The translations under genes were made by a program, and so were the position numbers. Shown one piece after another: positions 48,851 to 64,000 of a stretch of DNA of 64,000 nucleotides; within the stretch, counting starts at the first letter, position 1; each line of letters opens with the position of its first letter. The stretch spans positions 3,286,001 to 3,350,000 of the forward strand of contig OZ017746.1 of NCBI GenBank assembly GCA_963969365.1, in the 5' to 3' direction. This DNA is from Asterochloris sp. CNOR1 (lineage: Eukaryota; Chlorophyta; Trebouxiophyceae; Trebouxiales; Trebouxiaceae). Under the pieces are notes generated by a model. It saw nothing but the letters and a program-made list of their open reading frames with translations, had not been told where the DNA came from and searched no databases.

Positions 48851-49567
48851 GACCTTTCCAGAGTGGTGGATTAAAGCGCGTTATCAGTTGAAACCTAAGG
48901 CAACCCTACGTACCGCTCCCTCTCAACAACAATAGCGCTGCTGCTGAATGCGGGAAACCGATAGCGGGGACAACATCGCAAGGACGCACAAGGGCGTTTC
49001 ATGCTTCCACTGAGCTCTCAAGTCAGGCATGCAAGCTGGAGATCAAGGGGTGGAGCTAGAACTGTGCAGCCAGAAGCTGAAGGTGAACCTGGGGTGCCTG
49101 CATGGTCCCGTGCACATGCGATTAGCACCAAAACACTAAGTTGCCGGTCTGGACCGAGGAGGGAGCACCGCTGACCCCTAGGGTGAGGCATGCTGGCAGC
49201 ACAACCGGCGAGGTACGTCAAACGAGGCAGTCAGTCAGCATGTGTCCCACTATGGGGCGCCCCTGAGCACAGGGGCTGCCAGGAACTGAAACCAGGGCAG
49301 CCTGTAATTTCAATGCTCACAGAATCCACTTGGGTGACTCAGGATCTCTGATTAACCAGACCCGTCCTTGACATTCTTAAGTCTGCACATCTGCCCCTCA
49401 TCTGCTATGATGGGCACTTCAATCCTCATACAGTCAGCAGCTGCTGTGTAGCAAGCACAGCAACCGGAGAATGCCAGCCACACGGGGCAGCAAGGCCCCT
49501 GCTGAGCCTGGACTCACCTGTCATGCGGCATCGGCATGAGCAATGAGCCCCCAACACCTCCTCTGCC

Positions 49568-52500
49568 ATGCACCTGTGGCTGCAGGTACTTGCAACAGTT
49601 CCCCCAAGCAGGGCTGATCGTTGTGAGCTGCTCTGGTATTGACTGCTTGCCTTTGTCTGCTTATAGTTGGAGAGCAAACTGTTCTACCTGGACCTGAAGA
49701 GCAATTCAAGGGGGCATTACCTCAAAATTGCAGGTAGGTGCCCTGCACCTGCAGGGTGTGCCATTGCAGCAGGGCTGGACGAAGTCCTGCTCTGCTGCAG
49801 CGTGGCCCTGTCACTCAAAGTGATGGGCGCCACAATTTACAGCACCTCAAAATTTACACTACATAATTTAAACGGTGCCCAGATGGCTGAAACGGGCAGC
49901 AGCAGCTGCCCTAGAGCAGTGCAGGCTGGGCTGGATATCTTGAGAGGCAGGCTCAGGCCGATATCCACCATGGATCACGCATGCGTCAACCTGAAGGCTC
50001 ACAGAGGGCTGCACTCGCACAGGGCTGGCTTGGCAAGGCATCAGCATTATAGCCTCCAGCCTGCTGCTGCCCTTTCTCACTGCTGTCATGCTTGCGCAGA
50101 GACTCATGCCACAAGGGAGCGCTGCACAGTCATCGTGCCATCCAGTGGGATCCTAGACTTCCAAAAGCATTTTGAGTACTATGCACGTGCTTTGCAGGAA
50201 GGACTGGCAGGGTGAGCAATTTCGTTGTCCTTGGCAACACATCATTGTGTGGCTTCTGCCTGAGTGCCTGATCCTTTGCGCGGCCCTCAATTTTGCACCT
50301 GATGCCATGTGGAGACCACATGTGTCTCATGCTGGTAGAGGCTTCTGCCTGATGATCCCCTGCTGGCCCGCTGCAGGCAGTTAGAAGACAAGCATTTGAC
50401 CGTTCAGACGTCAGACCACAGCAAAGTCTTTCAGTTTCAAGTCAGGGAGAATCCCAAGGGAAGATTCCTTCGCGTATTTGAGAACGGCTCAGGGTGCGAT
50501 CTGCCTGATGATCTGCACTGTGAGTCCCCAGAATAAGCAAACTCCCCAGCTGTCTGCCAGCGCAGGCACATGCCGGCTGCAGTGTGCTGCCCTCATCCTG
50601 CAGGCCCAAGGCACGGTCGGCCATCATCATACCCGCCGGCGTCCCCCCGGGTGTCTGCTGGAGCGAGATGTCCCAGGCACTTAGCAAAGTGTGGCAAATT
50701 CACCATGATGTGAGGCTCGCTGCACTGGCCTGTCATGCAGTCCTGTGTGGGCGGTGGGCTTGCAATGTTGCGTTGCATGCAGATGCATCAGCTGCATCTG
50801 GCGGCTGGAGGGGGTGAGGCGCTTAGCAAAGGCTCCCTGTGTCAGGCTGGTTCCCTGCCTTTGTAGTCACTGCCTGTGTACTCTCTGCGCTACTGCATGC
50901 ATGCGTCCATTCTGGGTCTGCAAGCTGCATCTGGCTGCATCTGTTGGGCCACAGGTCTGCCAAGCCCAGGGCAGAACCCCGCATTATCATATGCTGGCTG
51001 GCTAGGCTACCCCTGCCACACTGTATGCTTGGACTGCTTAGCTGTGCTCCCTCAGGAGCCTTCAAGGCCTCGTGTGGCCCTGGGATGGCACGCTGCAACA
51101 TCAGATGTCTTAGCAATCGTGTCCTGTCAAGCTCTCTGTTGACCTATTAGGGCTATCACCCCACAGTGGGGCCACCAGCTGCCACCCGGCAGACTTTCCC
51201 CCCGGCTGCCTGCTCTGGCGGCTGCTCGGCGGCTGCACTCAGGGGGGGCGGGGGGGGGGGGGGGGTGATCGCAGCAGATATGAAAACTATTCGAAGTTTC
51301 CGGGAATTGCGCCCAGCTGCTCAGATGGCTTTGCCAGACTGCTCCCTGGGCACCAGCGCCAATGTCGGGAACCCCACCATGCTGTTGCGCAGTTGCAGGA
51401 GACGCAGGCGGGAGAGCTGCTGGCCCTGCAGCTGCAGCAGCAGGCGCAGCTGCAGCAAGCGCAGCAGTTGGCGGCTCAGCAAGGAGCCGCCGTCGGTGGC
51501 ATGCTGCACCCTGGGATGCTCCTGCCGCAGCAACAGGCCATGCTGCCAGCGCCGACCATGCACCAGTTGCGGCAGGTGCCAGGCCAGACCCAGGGCTTTG
51601 CCATTGAGGTCAGCCTCCTCTCGACATCTGACAGTGTGTGCTAACTGGCCACACACAGCCTTTACTCCCCTGATGTGGCAGTCCAGGAGCAGCACCATAG
51701 CCGTCATGCAGACCACACGCCCCTCATCGGCGCCTGCTTGCACCAAGTTGAACCCTTGCAGTCAACTTCATTCTCCTCTGTGCATGGCATATCACAGCAG
51801 CGGCCTTTGCTGCAGGGCTACGCGGTGCCCCTGGTGCCATTGCAGCAGGCTCAGCCGGTGGCTGCTCAGCAGCAGCTGGTGGACCCAGCAGCCCTTCAGG
51901 CTGCTGCTGCAGAGCGGCTGGTGCCTCACCAGCAGCGCCTGCGCCAGGAGCGCCAGCAGCAGCGCCAGCAGCAACAGGACCCTGGTCCCGCCCTGCGGCT
52001 GTCAGACACAGGCGGCTTTGTTCTGAACTGTGGGGCCAAGCAGTTTCACTTTGACAGTAGCGTCAATCCGCGGGACCACTTCTTGCGCATCACACAGGTT
52101 GGAGCTGTCTCTGCCATGCGTGACACAGCATCATGACTTGTGCATCTAATCAAGCCAGGTGCCTCTTCCAGCCTGGCACCCTCGCTGGCTAGCCCTCTTC
52201 ACCACGCCCCGGACTGGCGTCCCAAGGCATGCAGGCCTGGCCGCTGGCAGCCGGCTGCAGGTCATGCTGCTGCCTGCCTCAAGGCAGCCCTGAGTGTCCC
52301 CATGGCCTGCCTCCATGACTGCAGGTCTCGGGCGGGGAGAGGAACTCCATAACGGTGCCTTGGCAGGCCATCACTCACTTCCAGATGGCCATCAGCAATT
52401 GCGCAATGGTGCACCAGCTGCAGCAGCAGCCCGAGCTGGCTGCGGGGCTACAGCAGCAGGTGGCCAGCCAGCAGCTGCAGGGTGCGCTGCATGGCGGCTT

Positions 52501-53669
52501 GCAGGTAGGCATGCCAGTCCAACGCCCCCTGCCAGGGCCAGGCCAGGTGAGCTTTGCCCGGTGTCACTCACTCACCTGCACAAGTCAAGGCCTCTCCCTG
52601 AGCAGCCACCAGTTGACGCCCAGAAATTTGCAAGCTGCCGACCCTGCATGCCTGCAGCAGCTGCAGTCAAATTGTGAGCATACATCAATTGTGTTGCATG
52701 CCCCCTACAGGGCGCACCTATGTCGCCGGGCCTGGCCCAGCAGGCGCAGGCAGCGATGGCTGCTCAGCAGCCGGGGACGGGCATGGGCGCACTGGTGCAG
52801 CAACAGGGCGGCCTGCAGGGCATGAGCCAGGTGTACGGCCAGCAGCAGGCCGTTGCTGGGAGTCTGCAGCAGCAGGCTGGGCTGCAGGCTGTGCTGGCCA
52901 ACTTCCAGCAACAGCAGCTGCAACAACAACAGGCCCAGGGAACGCAGCAGCAGCCCCCAACCCTGGGGCAGCAGCGAGGGGTGGAGGCTCAGCAGCAACA
53001 GCAGCAGGCGCTGGCTGAGCAGGCAGGCAGGGCGCATCAGGCCATGGTGGATGCCCTGTCCGCGCAGCAGCTTGGCGCAGGCAGCCTACAGAATCTGCAG
53101 CAGCAGCACCAGCAGGAGCTGTGGCAGGAGGAGCACCAGCAGCAGGGACTCCTGCAGCTGCAGCCAGGCAGGCGGGATGCGGAGGCAGGTGAGGCATTTC
53201 AGAACATGCACCTCATGCTATTGGCGCTGTGGTTGTGGGCAGGGACAGCTGCATGCCATTGCGGTCTACATACGTCACTGTTGTGGCTGTGGACTGCCTC
53301 AGGCAGAGCTGTCCGGATGTACCCTGCTGGGCTTTGTGGTGCCATCAAGTGCAGCATGCACGCACTCATATCTGACAGTAGTATGCTGTGGTCCCCACTG
53401 CAGCCAGTCTGACTTCCAGCCTGGCACCCTCCCCTGGCATGCCCTCAGGGCTCCACCACCAGCAAAGCCTGGGCAGTGCCTCTGGCAGCCTGCACCCCGG
53501 CCCGAGCGGGCAGCTGCTCAGCGGCGACTCCAGCGGCCTGTCTCAGGCTGCCAGCGCCGGCCGGGGCACCCACTCCTCGGACTCTCTGCTCGCCCTTCAG
53601 CTGTCTGCTGAGGCTGGCCAGCCGCACCAGCCCCACCAGCAGCAGCAATCAGGCTACCACCATCTCTGA
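49568..53669 (+). CDS. PUR-alpha single-stranded nucleic-acid-binding protein with Gln-rich tail
   Basis: Three PUR repeats. PUR I spans exons 49667-49733 and 50100-50211: LESKLFYLDLKSNSRGHYLK, then CTVIVPSSGILDFQKHFEYY. PUR II starts at 50377: LTVQTSDHSKVFQFQVRENP, KGRFLRVFENGSG, then KARSAIIIPAGVPPGVCW. After a Gln-rich linker (QAGELLALQLQQQAQLQQAQ) PUR III reads GGFVLNCGAKQFHFDSSVNP, RDHFLRITQ, then NSITVPWQAITHFQMAI. The C-terminal third is Gln-rich (AQQPGTGMGALVQQQGGL and on), then Ser/Gly-rich, with TGA at 53667-53669. PUR proteins bind purine-rich single-stranded DNA/RNA and unwind duplexes (family knowledge). The first exon is tentative: ATG 49568 gives MHLWLQ with a GTACTT donor in phase with 49667. 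The linker between PUR II and III is far longer than in plant homologues. Confidence 0.85.
51241..51266 (+). repeat. Poly-G tract in PUR-alpha intron
   Basis: Seven G, one C, then a run of about 15 G. It lies in an intron before the Gln-rich exon and could form a G-quadruplex in the transcript. Confidence 0.7.
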
Positions 53670-54637
53670 CGCCCTCTTGGTGAGCTGGCCCAGGTCATGC
53701 TGTGTGGGGCACCTGGCAGCTCTCTGTGGCCTCAGTACACTGTGCTGGCATGTGACGGTGGCTGCCACACTGTCACCCTGCAAAATCGCTTCCCTTGCCC
53801 GGTCTGTGCACATGCGATCCTCCCGGTGTCTAGCCAAGGCCGGCTGAGACCGCACAGCCTCAAAACCTCCCTTATCAGGCCTCTCATGACATTGCCTGCA
53901 GGCCACAAACCTCACGCAATGCTCGCACGGAACCACACTTCTATACATTTTTTTGTCTGCCACCGCCTCCGCCCCTTTTCCCTGAGTAGGAACTCAAGCT
54001 ACCGCAAATGCAATGCGCCAATGCTCTGATCACCGCCCGGAGATGGAGATGCTGGGGCGTTGCGGTACTGTGCGTCAGCCTATCTCTGACATGCCGCTAC
54101 AGCCACCATGCATCTCTGGCAGCCCGGAACCCAGCAGCAGCAGCACAGATCCCAGACCCTCCAGCAGTGCTGCTCCTGCGCAGCTTTCGAGATAAACACT
54201 GTCTAGGTGTTGCCGGCAAGGCCGGCCAGCAAAGCAATCTGCGCCCCCTGAAAATTGCTTGCACATCTGCTCTCTATGCGGAGCCGATGTCAATGAGGCT
54301 CGTGTGGAACAGCAGGCTGGATGACTGCCATCTCATTCCTTCAGAGCTGACCTATTACTGCAGCGAGACTTGACAATGCAGGCCTGTCCTTCACCGCTAA
54401 TAGTCTTTGTCAAGATGACCAAGTGTCAATTCATGATGGACTTGCAAATGCTTTCTGTTTCATACCTCACTTGCCCAAAACCGCTACCGCCAGCTGCAAT
54501 GAATGCCAAGCAGCCCTGTCAAAACGTCAATACATTCAGTGCAGGACAAAGCAGTGCTTTGTGGTAGGGCTTCAGTGGCCTCTCAAGGCACAAAAGTGTG
54601 TCTAGAAGCCTCACCAGGGCAATGAATTGGCCAACAT
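53670..54637. other. Tail-to-tail intergenic region, PUR-alpha / MATE
   Basis: Just under 1 kb between convergent stops, presumably 3' UTRs. No open frame in it shows splice-supported coding or family resemblance. Confidence 0.45.
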
Positions 54638-57600
54638 CTATGCCTGCACATGCGTGCTGCGCAGCAGCTGCTCAGTCTCTTGGATTTGCTGCTCCCCTAA
54701 AGCTGTCTCGCTGCACCTTGTGCTGGTAGGGTAGAGTTCACTTTCAATCCCTGGTGCCACCTTGCTGCTGCCAACCCTGTTCCCGGCGCGATGGGCCTCT
54801 CCCTTCCAGTCAAGTCTGGCCACGAGGGCAGCATACAGGCCCGCATGGACTATGGTGCCTGCATAGAGACTCAGTGTGGTCACAAGAGAGCAAGTCAAGG
54901 GGCACTGCAGACACTAGGAGGCAACTCTAGAAGGCAGCAGGGCAGCAGCCAGGTCAGCTGCCTGGGCACGGTGCTGCGGGACGGCTGTCACTGAGGTGGG
55001 AGGCACTCACCTGCCAGCATGCCAGTGCACAAGCCTGCCACCTGCACATCAGACATGGGGAGGCATGGGATTGCAGCGGCTTAACAGCAGATGCAACGTT
55101 GCTGATGCATGACAGGCGTGTGGCGCCAGTGGTGACATGCAGGTGATGCGGCGCAGGATGAAGCTCCAGCAGGGTGCACATCACAGGAGGGTCTGCTCCA
55201 GCAATCTGGCAGACCCCAGCAATCAGCGTGCCATGCTGCAGCTAGTGAGCTTGAGGGCTCGTGCTGCAGCTGTAGCGCAGCCTGGGCAGCACAGACATCA
55301 AGCTACTCGTGCAGCAGCGCATACCTTGAGGCCCGCCTGGAAGCCAAGGAGCAGCGACAGGGGAACGCCCACACAGTAATATGAAAATAATACAATGGGC
55401 ACTGCAGAAGCCTGCCGGCCAGCCCCTTTGACCACGCCAGACAGCACAGCCTGGAGCCCGTCGCCTGCAAAAACCCCGGGATGACGGTGACTGCTGACCG
55501 GCAAGGCACGAAATGTTTGACAGACTGTTCAGCAAGAACTCCTTGGCTCAGTGTCCCTGACACCGAACAGCAAGCTCCTTGGCAGCAGTGCAAGCGCCTC
55601 CACAAGACATCAACTACTTGTCGCTGGATATGTCGAATATGTCTGCTGCTGCGCGTGAAACCAGAAGTGCTGTTGCTATGCTGCATCTTTTGATTACTCT
55701 GGCAGGGAGGCTGGATGTCACAAAAGAAGTTGCAGGGTGACTCACCAATCACATAGGGTGCTAGCACCAGCAGCGCCTTGGCCCCAATGCTGTCCAGCTG
55801 CCTGTCAGGTGAGAAGAGCGCCGCAATCTGACGCCTGCAGGAACCCCACGGCCCCGCATGAAGGGGACCCAGGGCACCACAGCAAAACCTTCTGCCGAGG
55901 GCAGACTGTGCGGCAGCCAACCCCAGGCTGGGCTACAGGCGTGGCAGTGCTGGCAGTCAGAGGTTGGCGCCACACCTGAAGATGACCAGTGGCAGGGCAC
56001 AGGCTGCTGACGAGAGGACTGTGAGCGTGGTGCCTGTCCATGCCGCCTGCTTGGCAGCATCGTCATTGCCCGCTCCCAGCTCGTTGCTGACCCTGCACAG
56101 CGCAGAGGCACCATGTCAGCGGCTGTGACATGCCGCCACAGCGATGTCTGCTAGTTTAGGCATGCACCTGCCTGTAGCCAAGCTGCTGTAGTCTCAAAAG
56201 AAAGGGCGGCTCTCCAGCACGTGTTGAACCACACCCACAGCCACCAGCAAGACGACGAGCGCAGAGCAGCACTGCCAGCACGCTCCCCTGTTGGCAAAGG
56301 CAGCAAGGCATGAGCGTAACAAACCATGATTGAAGTGTTGTGTGATCTGGCGCAATTGCCTACTTGATAGTGCCAGCATGGTCCCCTGTGGGCTGGCTAC
56401 TCCCGCAGACAACAAATCCTAAACCCTAGATTCAGGGGCTGACCTGGTGGTCACAGCCACGCCAAAGCCCAGCGGCAGCATGAAGCAGAGAGAGCTGACT
56501 GCCTGGTAGATGCTCATGGCTGACAGCTGCCTCTGGGCATCCCCGGGGAGCAAACCTCCTGTCATGACCACAATCTCGCTGGCCCACCACTCCGTCACAA
56601 GCAGCATGCCTGCGGGCAGATCACAAGTGCTTGGCTCGGCCGGCTTTTCGAGAGACTGCTGCTCCACAGAGATGTGCAGCACGCCTGCAGGCGGGCACAG
56701 CACAAAGAGCACACACTACCACCAGCAGGACCAGCACAGGGAGCATGTGTGCAGGCAGGTCTGTCGGGTGTCTGGTGCTGCTACACACATCCAGGCAGCA
56801 CACAGAACATGCTGCAGGGGCTGGAGGGGTGGGGAGGCCTGCAGTACAGCAGCACAGCGCGGGTGGGCAAGCAAATCTGGGTGATCCCAACTGCACAAAG
56901 TGGGGGCAGCAGGCTGCTGCAGCAGATATACTTGCGTAGCATGTCATGGACACACAAGGTTGCAGTCCGCAGAGGGAGGCCAGCCATTTCTGCGTCAGGC
57001 ATCCCAAGATGAAGAGCTGTCAGCCCTGCAGCGCCCACACCTACACTCACTGGGCAAAGCGAGGCGCATGAAGGGCCACCACTCTCTCAGGCACTGCCGC
57101 GACCACCCGCCCCAGGTGGGCGCATGCACCTGCAAGTTTCACAAAGAGGCTCTTCTGTGAGCCACAACAGCATGTCACCACCTCTGTAGCATGCTGTTTC
57201 AATGCTAGGCTTGAGGCTGCATCATGTTCATGTTCCCCCCGCTGGGTATAAGCGCATTGCTGCGTTCACATAGTGCAGACAGAGGCGAGTCTTTTGATCA
57301 CAGCCTCTGCATGCAGGCCATGCCTCTTGGCTAGCCTGGGATGCAGGTACCATGGGGCTGCTTCTTGTTTGAAGGTGCGTGCAAAAGCTCACCCGAGACC
57401 ACAGGATGTAGGCTAGCAAGGCTGCAAACTGTAGGCAGTATGAGACGGAGACGGCCAACGCAGCGCCCCGATACGCCAGGCCTGCAAATTTGCCAGCAGC
57501 ATTTCAGATGCTGACTCAACGTCACCCACAGCGCTTGAGATGGTATATGGCAGCTGATGCACAGGCGTTGGGCGCACACAGCACTTGGACTCGTGAAGCA

Positions 57601-58945
57601 CCCTGTTCAGGCGCAGTGAACCCTTGGCAGTGTACATCTAAGCAGCTGCAGATGCCAGGCTGTCCCTGTGAAGCACACAGCACTTCAGCCCTCACCAAAG
57701 GTGTGAATGCACACCAGGGCCAGGGGAAGGTGAAGCACCAGCGCCCCTGCGCTGACAGCTGCAGGCGGAACAACAATCCCCTGGCTGCTAAGGTAGTTGC
57801 GAGTGGTGACAAGAGCGGCCTGACCAAAGAGGCCCGGGATGAGCAGCCTGCATTCACACAAAGATGCTCAGCACACAGCAGCGCCGTCGAGCAGCACTGT
57901 GTGGCCAGCACTGCCCCTGACCAGGTGCCAGTCACCAGCTGCACATGGGAGTGGGCCATTCCAGGGCTGCAGCAGGCTTGCTACCATTGCCGTGTGAGCA
58001 CAAAGCGCTGATCGTAGGCACCTGGTGGCGTTTGTGCAGACTGCCCACAGCTCGGGAGCCTCTGGAAAGCCCAGCAGGCAGGCAGCTGCGCCCACCCCAG
58101 AAGACAACGAGACGCATGACCACAGCCAGGCTGCTCCGTGTGCACCAGCAGGCGGGGCTGTGCAGGCAGCTGACCTCATGTAGGCCGCAGTCATCTCCGC
58201 GACTGCTGGAGTCTGCCCCATCAGCAGCAGCAGGCGACCGATGGACAGCCACAGGGCAGCGATGGGCAGGCACAGGAGTCCCATGATCAGCACAGCTCGC
58301 TGCCAGACTTGCCCCAGCACCGTGTATGCTTTGGCGCCATAGGCCTGCAATTGGCAGTGGAGACATGGAGCCGGCCCAGCTGCAGGTGCTGCCACTACAG
58401 GTGGGGCCTCCAAGGGAGGACAGTGCTGCCATCATGCAGCTGGCAGTTTCGCTTTCAACTCCATGTCAGAGGCCAAGGCTTGGTACAAAGGGCGCACCTG
58501 GCCGCAGAGCGTCTGCATTGCACCCCCAAAGCTTGCCAGGATGGACATGCCTGCAGGGTGCCAGTCACGAGGGCTCAGTGAGTTGTGACTGCATTCTGCT
58601 GCTGGCACAGGGCTGTGCGGAGTGCAAGTGCCGTGCGATGCTTGCTCATGTGAGACCTTACCTGTCACGTTTGCAAGGCTGTCGCCAAGAGCAGAAGCAG
58701 CCAGCTGGCTGGGCCCAAGATGGCCGACAAGGATCACTGAGATGATGCCCAGCATCTGCAGATATGTGTCAACTTGAGGGGTTTGCATAGAGCAGAAGCA
58801 GGCAGCTGGCTGCCGTGAAAGAGCAGCAGACCTTGTAGCACCTCACCTTGCTCAGAAGAAAGGTGGCAGCCACAGGCATCCCCAAAACAGTAATCCGTCT
58901 GGCTTCTGGTGCATGGGTCATGCACCACTGTTTTGCCACTTCCAT
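54638..58945 (-). CDS. MATE/DTX-family multidrug and toxic compound efflux transporter
   Basis: Read on the minus strand. ATG 58945 gives MEVAKQWCMTHAPEARRITV, then LGMPVAATFLLSK. Next exons are MLGIISVILVGHLGPSQLAA, SALGDSLANVTG, MSILASFGGAMQTLCGQ and AYGAKAYTVLGQVWQRAVLI, then MGLLCLPIAALWLSIGRLLL. Later come hydrophobic segments (RLAVSVSYCLQFAALLAYIL), TEWWASEIVVMTGGLLPG, SIYQAVSSLCFMLPLGFGVA and RVSNELGAGNDDAAKQAAWT. The last are GDGLQAVLSGVVKGAGRQAS and VLFSYYCVGVPLSLLLGFQA, ending at VHAGLYAALVARLDWKGEA. The motifs VGHLG, GQAYGAK-like, EWW-x-EI, RVSNELGAG and GVVKGAGRQ are classic for plant MATE (DTX) proteins: about 12 membrane helices, cation-antiport efflux of small organics across plasma or vacuolar membrane. 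Substrate not predictable. An acceptor lies just upstream of the ATG, so a 5' exon may exist. Stop at 54638-54640. Confidence 0.88.
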
Positions 58946-59261
58946 CGGGTCTGCAGGCAAGATGCTACCCACTTCAGCAAACAAGCTGTGCGTTGCCCCA
59001 TTCAGATCTCGAGTGCTTTCCTGGCAGGCCAAGCCTCTCTCCCGTCCAGAACTATCATCCCTGAGAACGCATTGGGCTTTTTACAGTATCCTCCAGTGTC
59101 TGGCAGTCACGGTAGATGGTCTTTGTGTGCGCCATGTGGCTCAGGTTTGACTATCAAAATGATTCAGAAACTGCGGCTACGTAACTAGTGCTCAACTGCA
59201 TTAGCGAATCAAATGTCCGATCAGATCTAAGCAGGGGATAGGGACAGGCTCAGGATAAAGA
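58946..59261. other. Spacer between CDC5 3' end and MATE 5' end
   Basis: About 316 bp on the same-strand side of both genes: 3' UTR of CDC5 plus promoter/5' UTR of MATE. An acceptor-like TTGCCTGCAG just upstream of the MATE ATG suggests a spliced leader or missing 5' exon. Confidence 0.4.

Positions 59262-64000
<4,739 letters not shown>

Larger units (their letters stand above)
46377..49567. other. 3.2 kb region without an assigned gene
   Basis: Contains fragments of a possible plus-strand gene (46530-47239, listed separately), a block of GC-rich tandem repeats (47941-48545) and a CAG microsatellite (48810-48850). A long minus-strand open frame (47958-48842) is mostly a product of these repeats. 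The 48850-49550 part holds no recognised coding signal and may be promoter and 5' UTR of PUR-alpha. Confidence 0.4.

Noticed and set aside
50682-50835. Candidate echo in PUR-alpha around AGGCACTTAGCAAAG / AGGCGCTTAGCAAAG.
   Set aside because: Only about 15 bp similar; insufficient on its own.
56416-56434. CTAAACCCTAG, like a plant-type telomere repeat.
   Set aside because: A single unit inside a MATE intron; no tandem array.
58946-59032. MATE start giving MACQESTRD.
   Set aside because: The codon is TTG and an acceptor lies inside; ATG 58945 is used instead.

Overview
This window is nuclear DNA from a eukaryote, most likely a green alga (Chlorophyta, possibly trebouxiophyte-like). Three things point there. 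Genes are cut into many short exons with GT donors and TGCAG-type acceptors, in GC-rich DNA full of CAG/CTG triplets. The protein set is of green-lineage type: a plant-type three-repeat PUR-alpha, a plant-like CENH3, a MATE/DTX transporter, and a protease-dead FtsH-like (FtsHi) protein with a transit-peptide-like N terminus. No bacterial operons, ribosome-binding sites, tRNAs or rRNAs were found. The lineage call is inference from protein resemblance and gene structure, not from a database search.

Layout, left to right: the 3' end of RRP12 (+, to 950); RAD50 (-, 1135-15473, more than 25 exons); a centromeric histone H3 variant, CENH3 (+, 16709-18314, six exons); an FtsHi-type AAA protein (-, 18432-26667); a TPR protein with a C-terminal SGNH-hydrolase-like domain (+, 27025-31274); an atypical SDR/NmrA-like NAD(P)-binding protein (-, 32122-33884); DNA topoisomerase 3-alpha (+, 34271-42453); a WRAP53/TCAB1-like WD40 protein (-, 42691 to about 45765); mitochondrial ribosomal protein mS34 (+, 45806-46376); a repeat-rich, poorly resolved stretch (46377-49567) with at least one possible unrecognised gene; PUR-alpha with a glutamine-rich tail (+, 49568-53669); a MATE transporter (-, 54638-58945); and the 3' two thirds or so of CDC5/CDC5L (-, 59262 to the right edge).

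From RRP12 to mS34, strand alternates gene by gene, giving tail-to-tail and head-to-head pairs. Head-to-head spacers are short: about 40 bp for WRAP53/mS34, about 360 bp for FtsHi/TPR-SGNH, about 390 bp for SDR/TOP3A and about 1.2 kb for RAD50/CENH3. Several neighbours act on chromosomes or nuclear RNA: RAD50 (double-strand breaks, telomeres), CENH3 (centromere), TOP3A (dissolution of recombination intermediates), WRAP53 (telomerase RNA and Cajal bodies), PUR-alpha (single-stranded DNA/RNA) and CDC5 (spliceosome, DNA damage).

The most unusual structural signal is a recurring pattern. Pieces of an exon edge, often including the splice site, are present a second time as diverged copies inside the adjacent intron. 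Seven cases are described (four in RAD50, two in FtsHi, one in CDC5). Exon borders were read by eye from splice consensus plus protein similarity. They are firm for CENH3, RRP12 and mS34, and approximate elsewhere.
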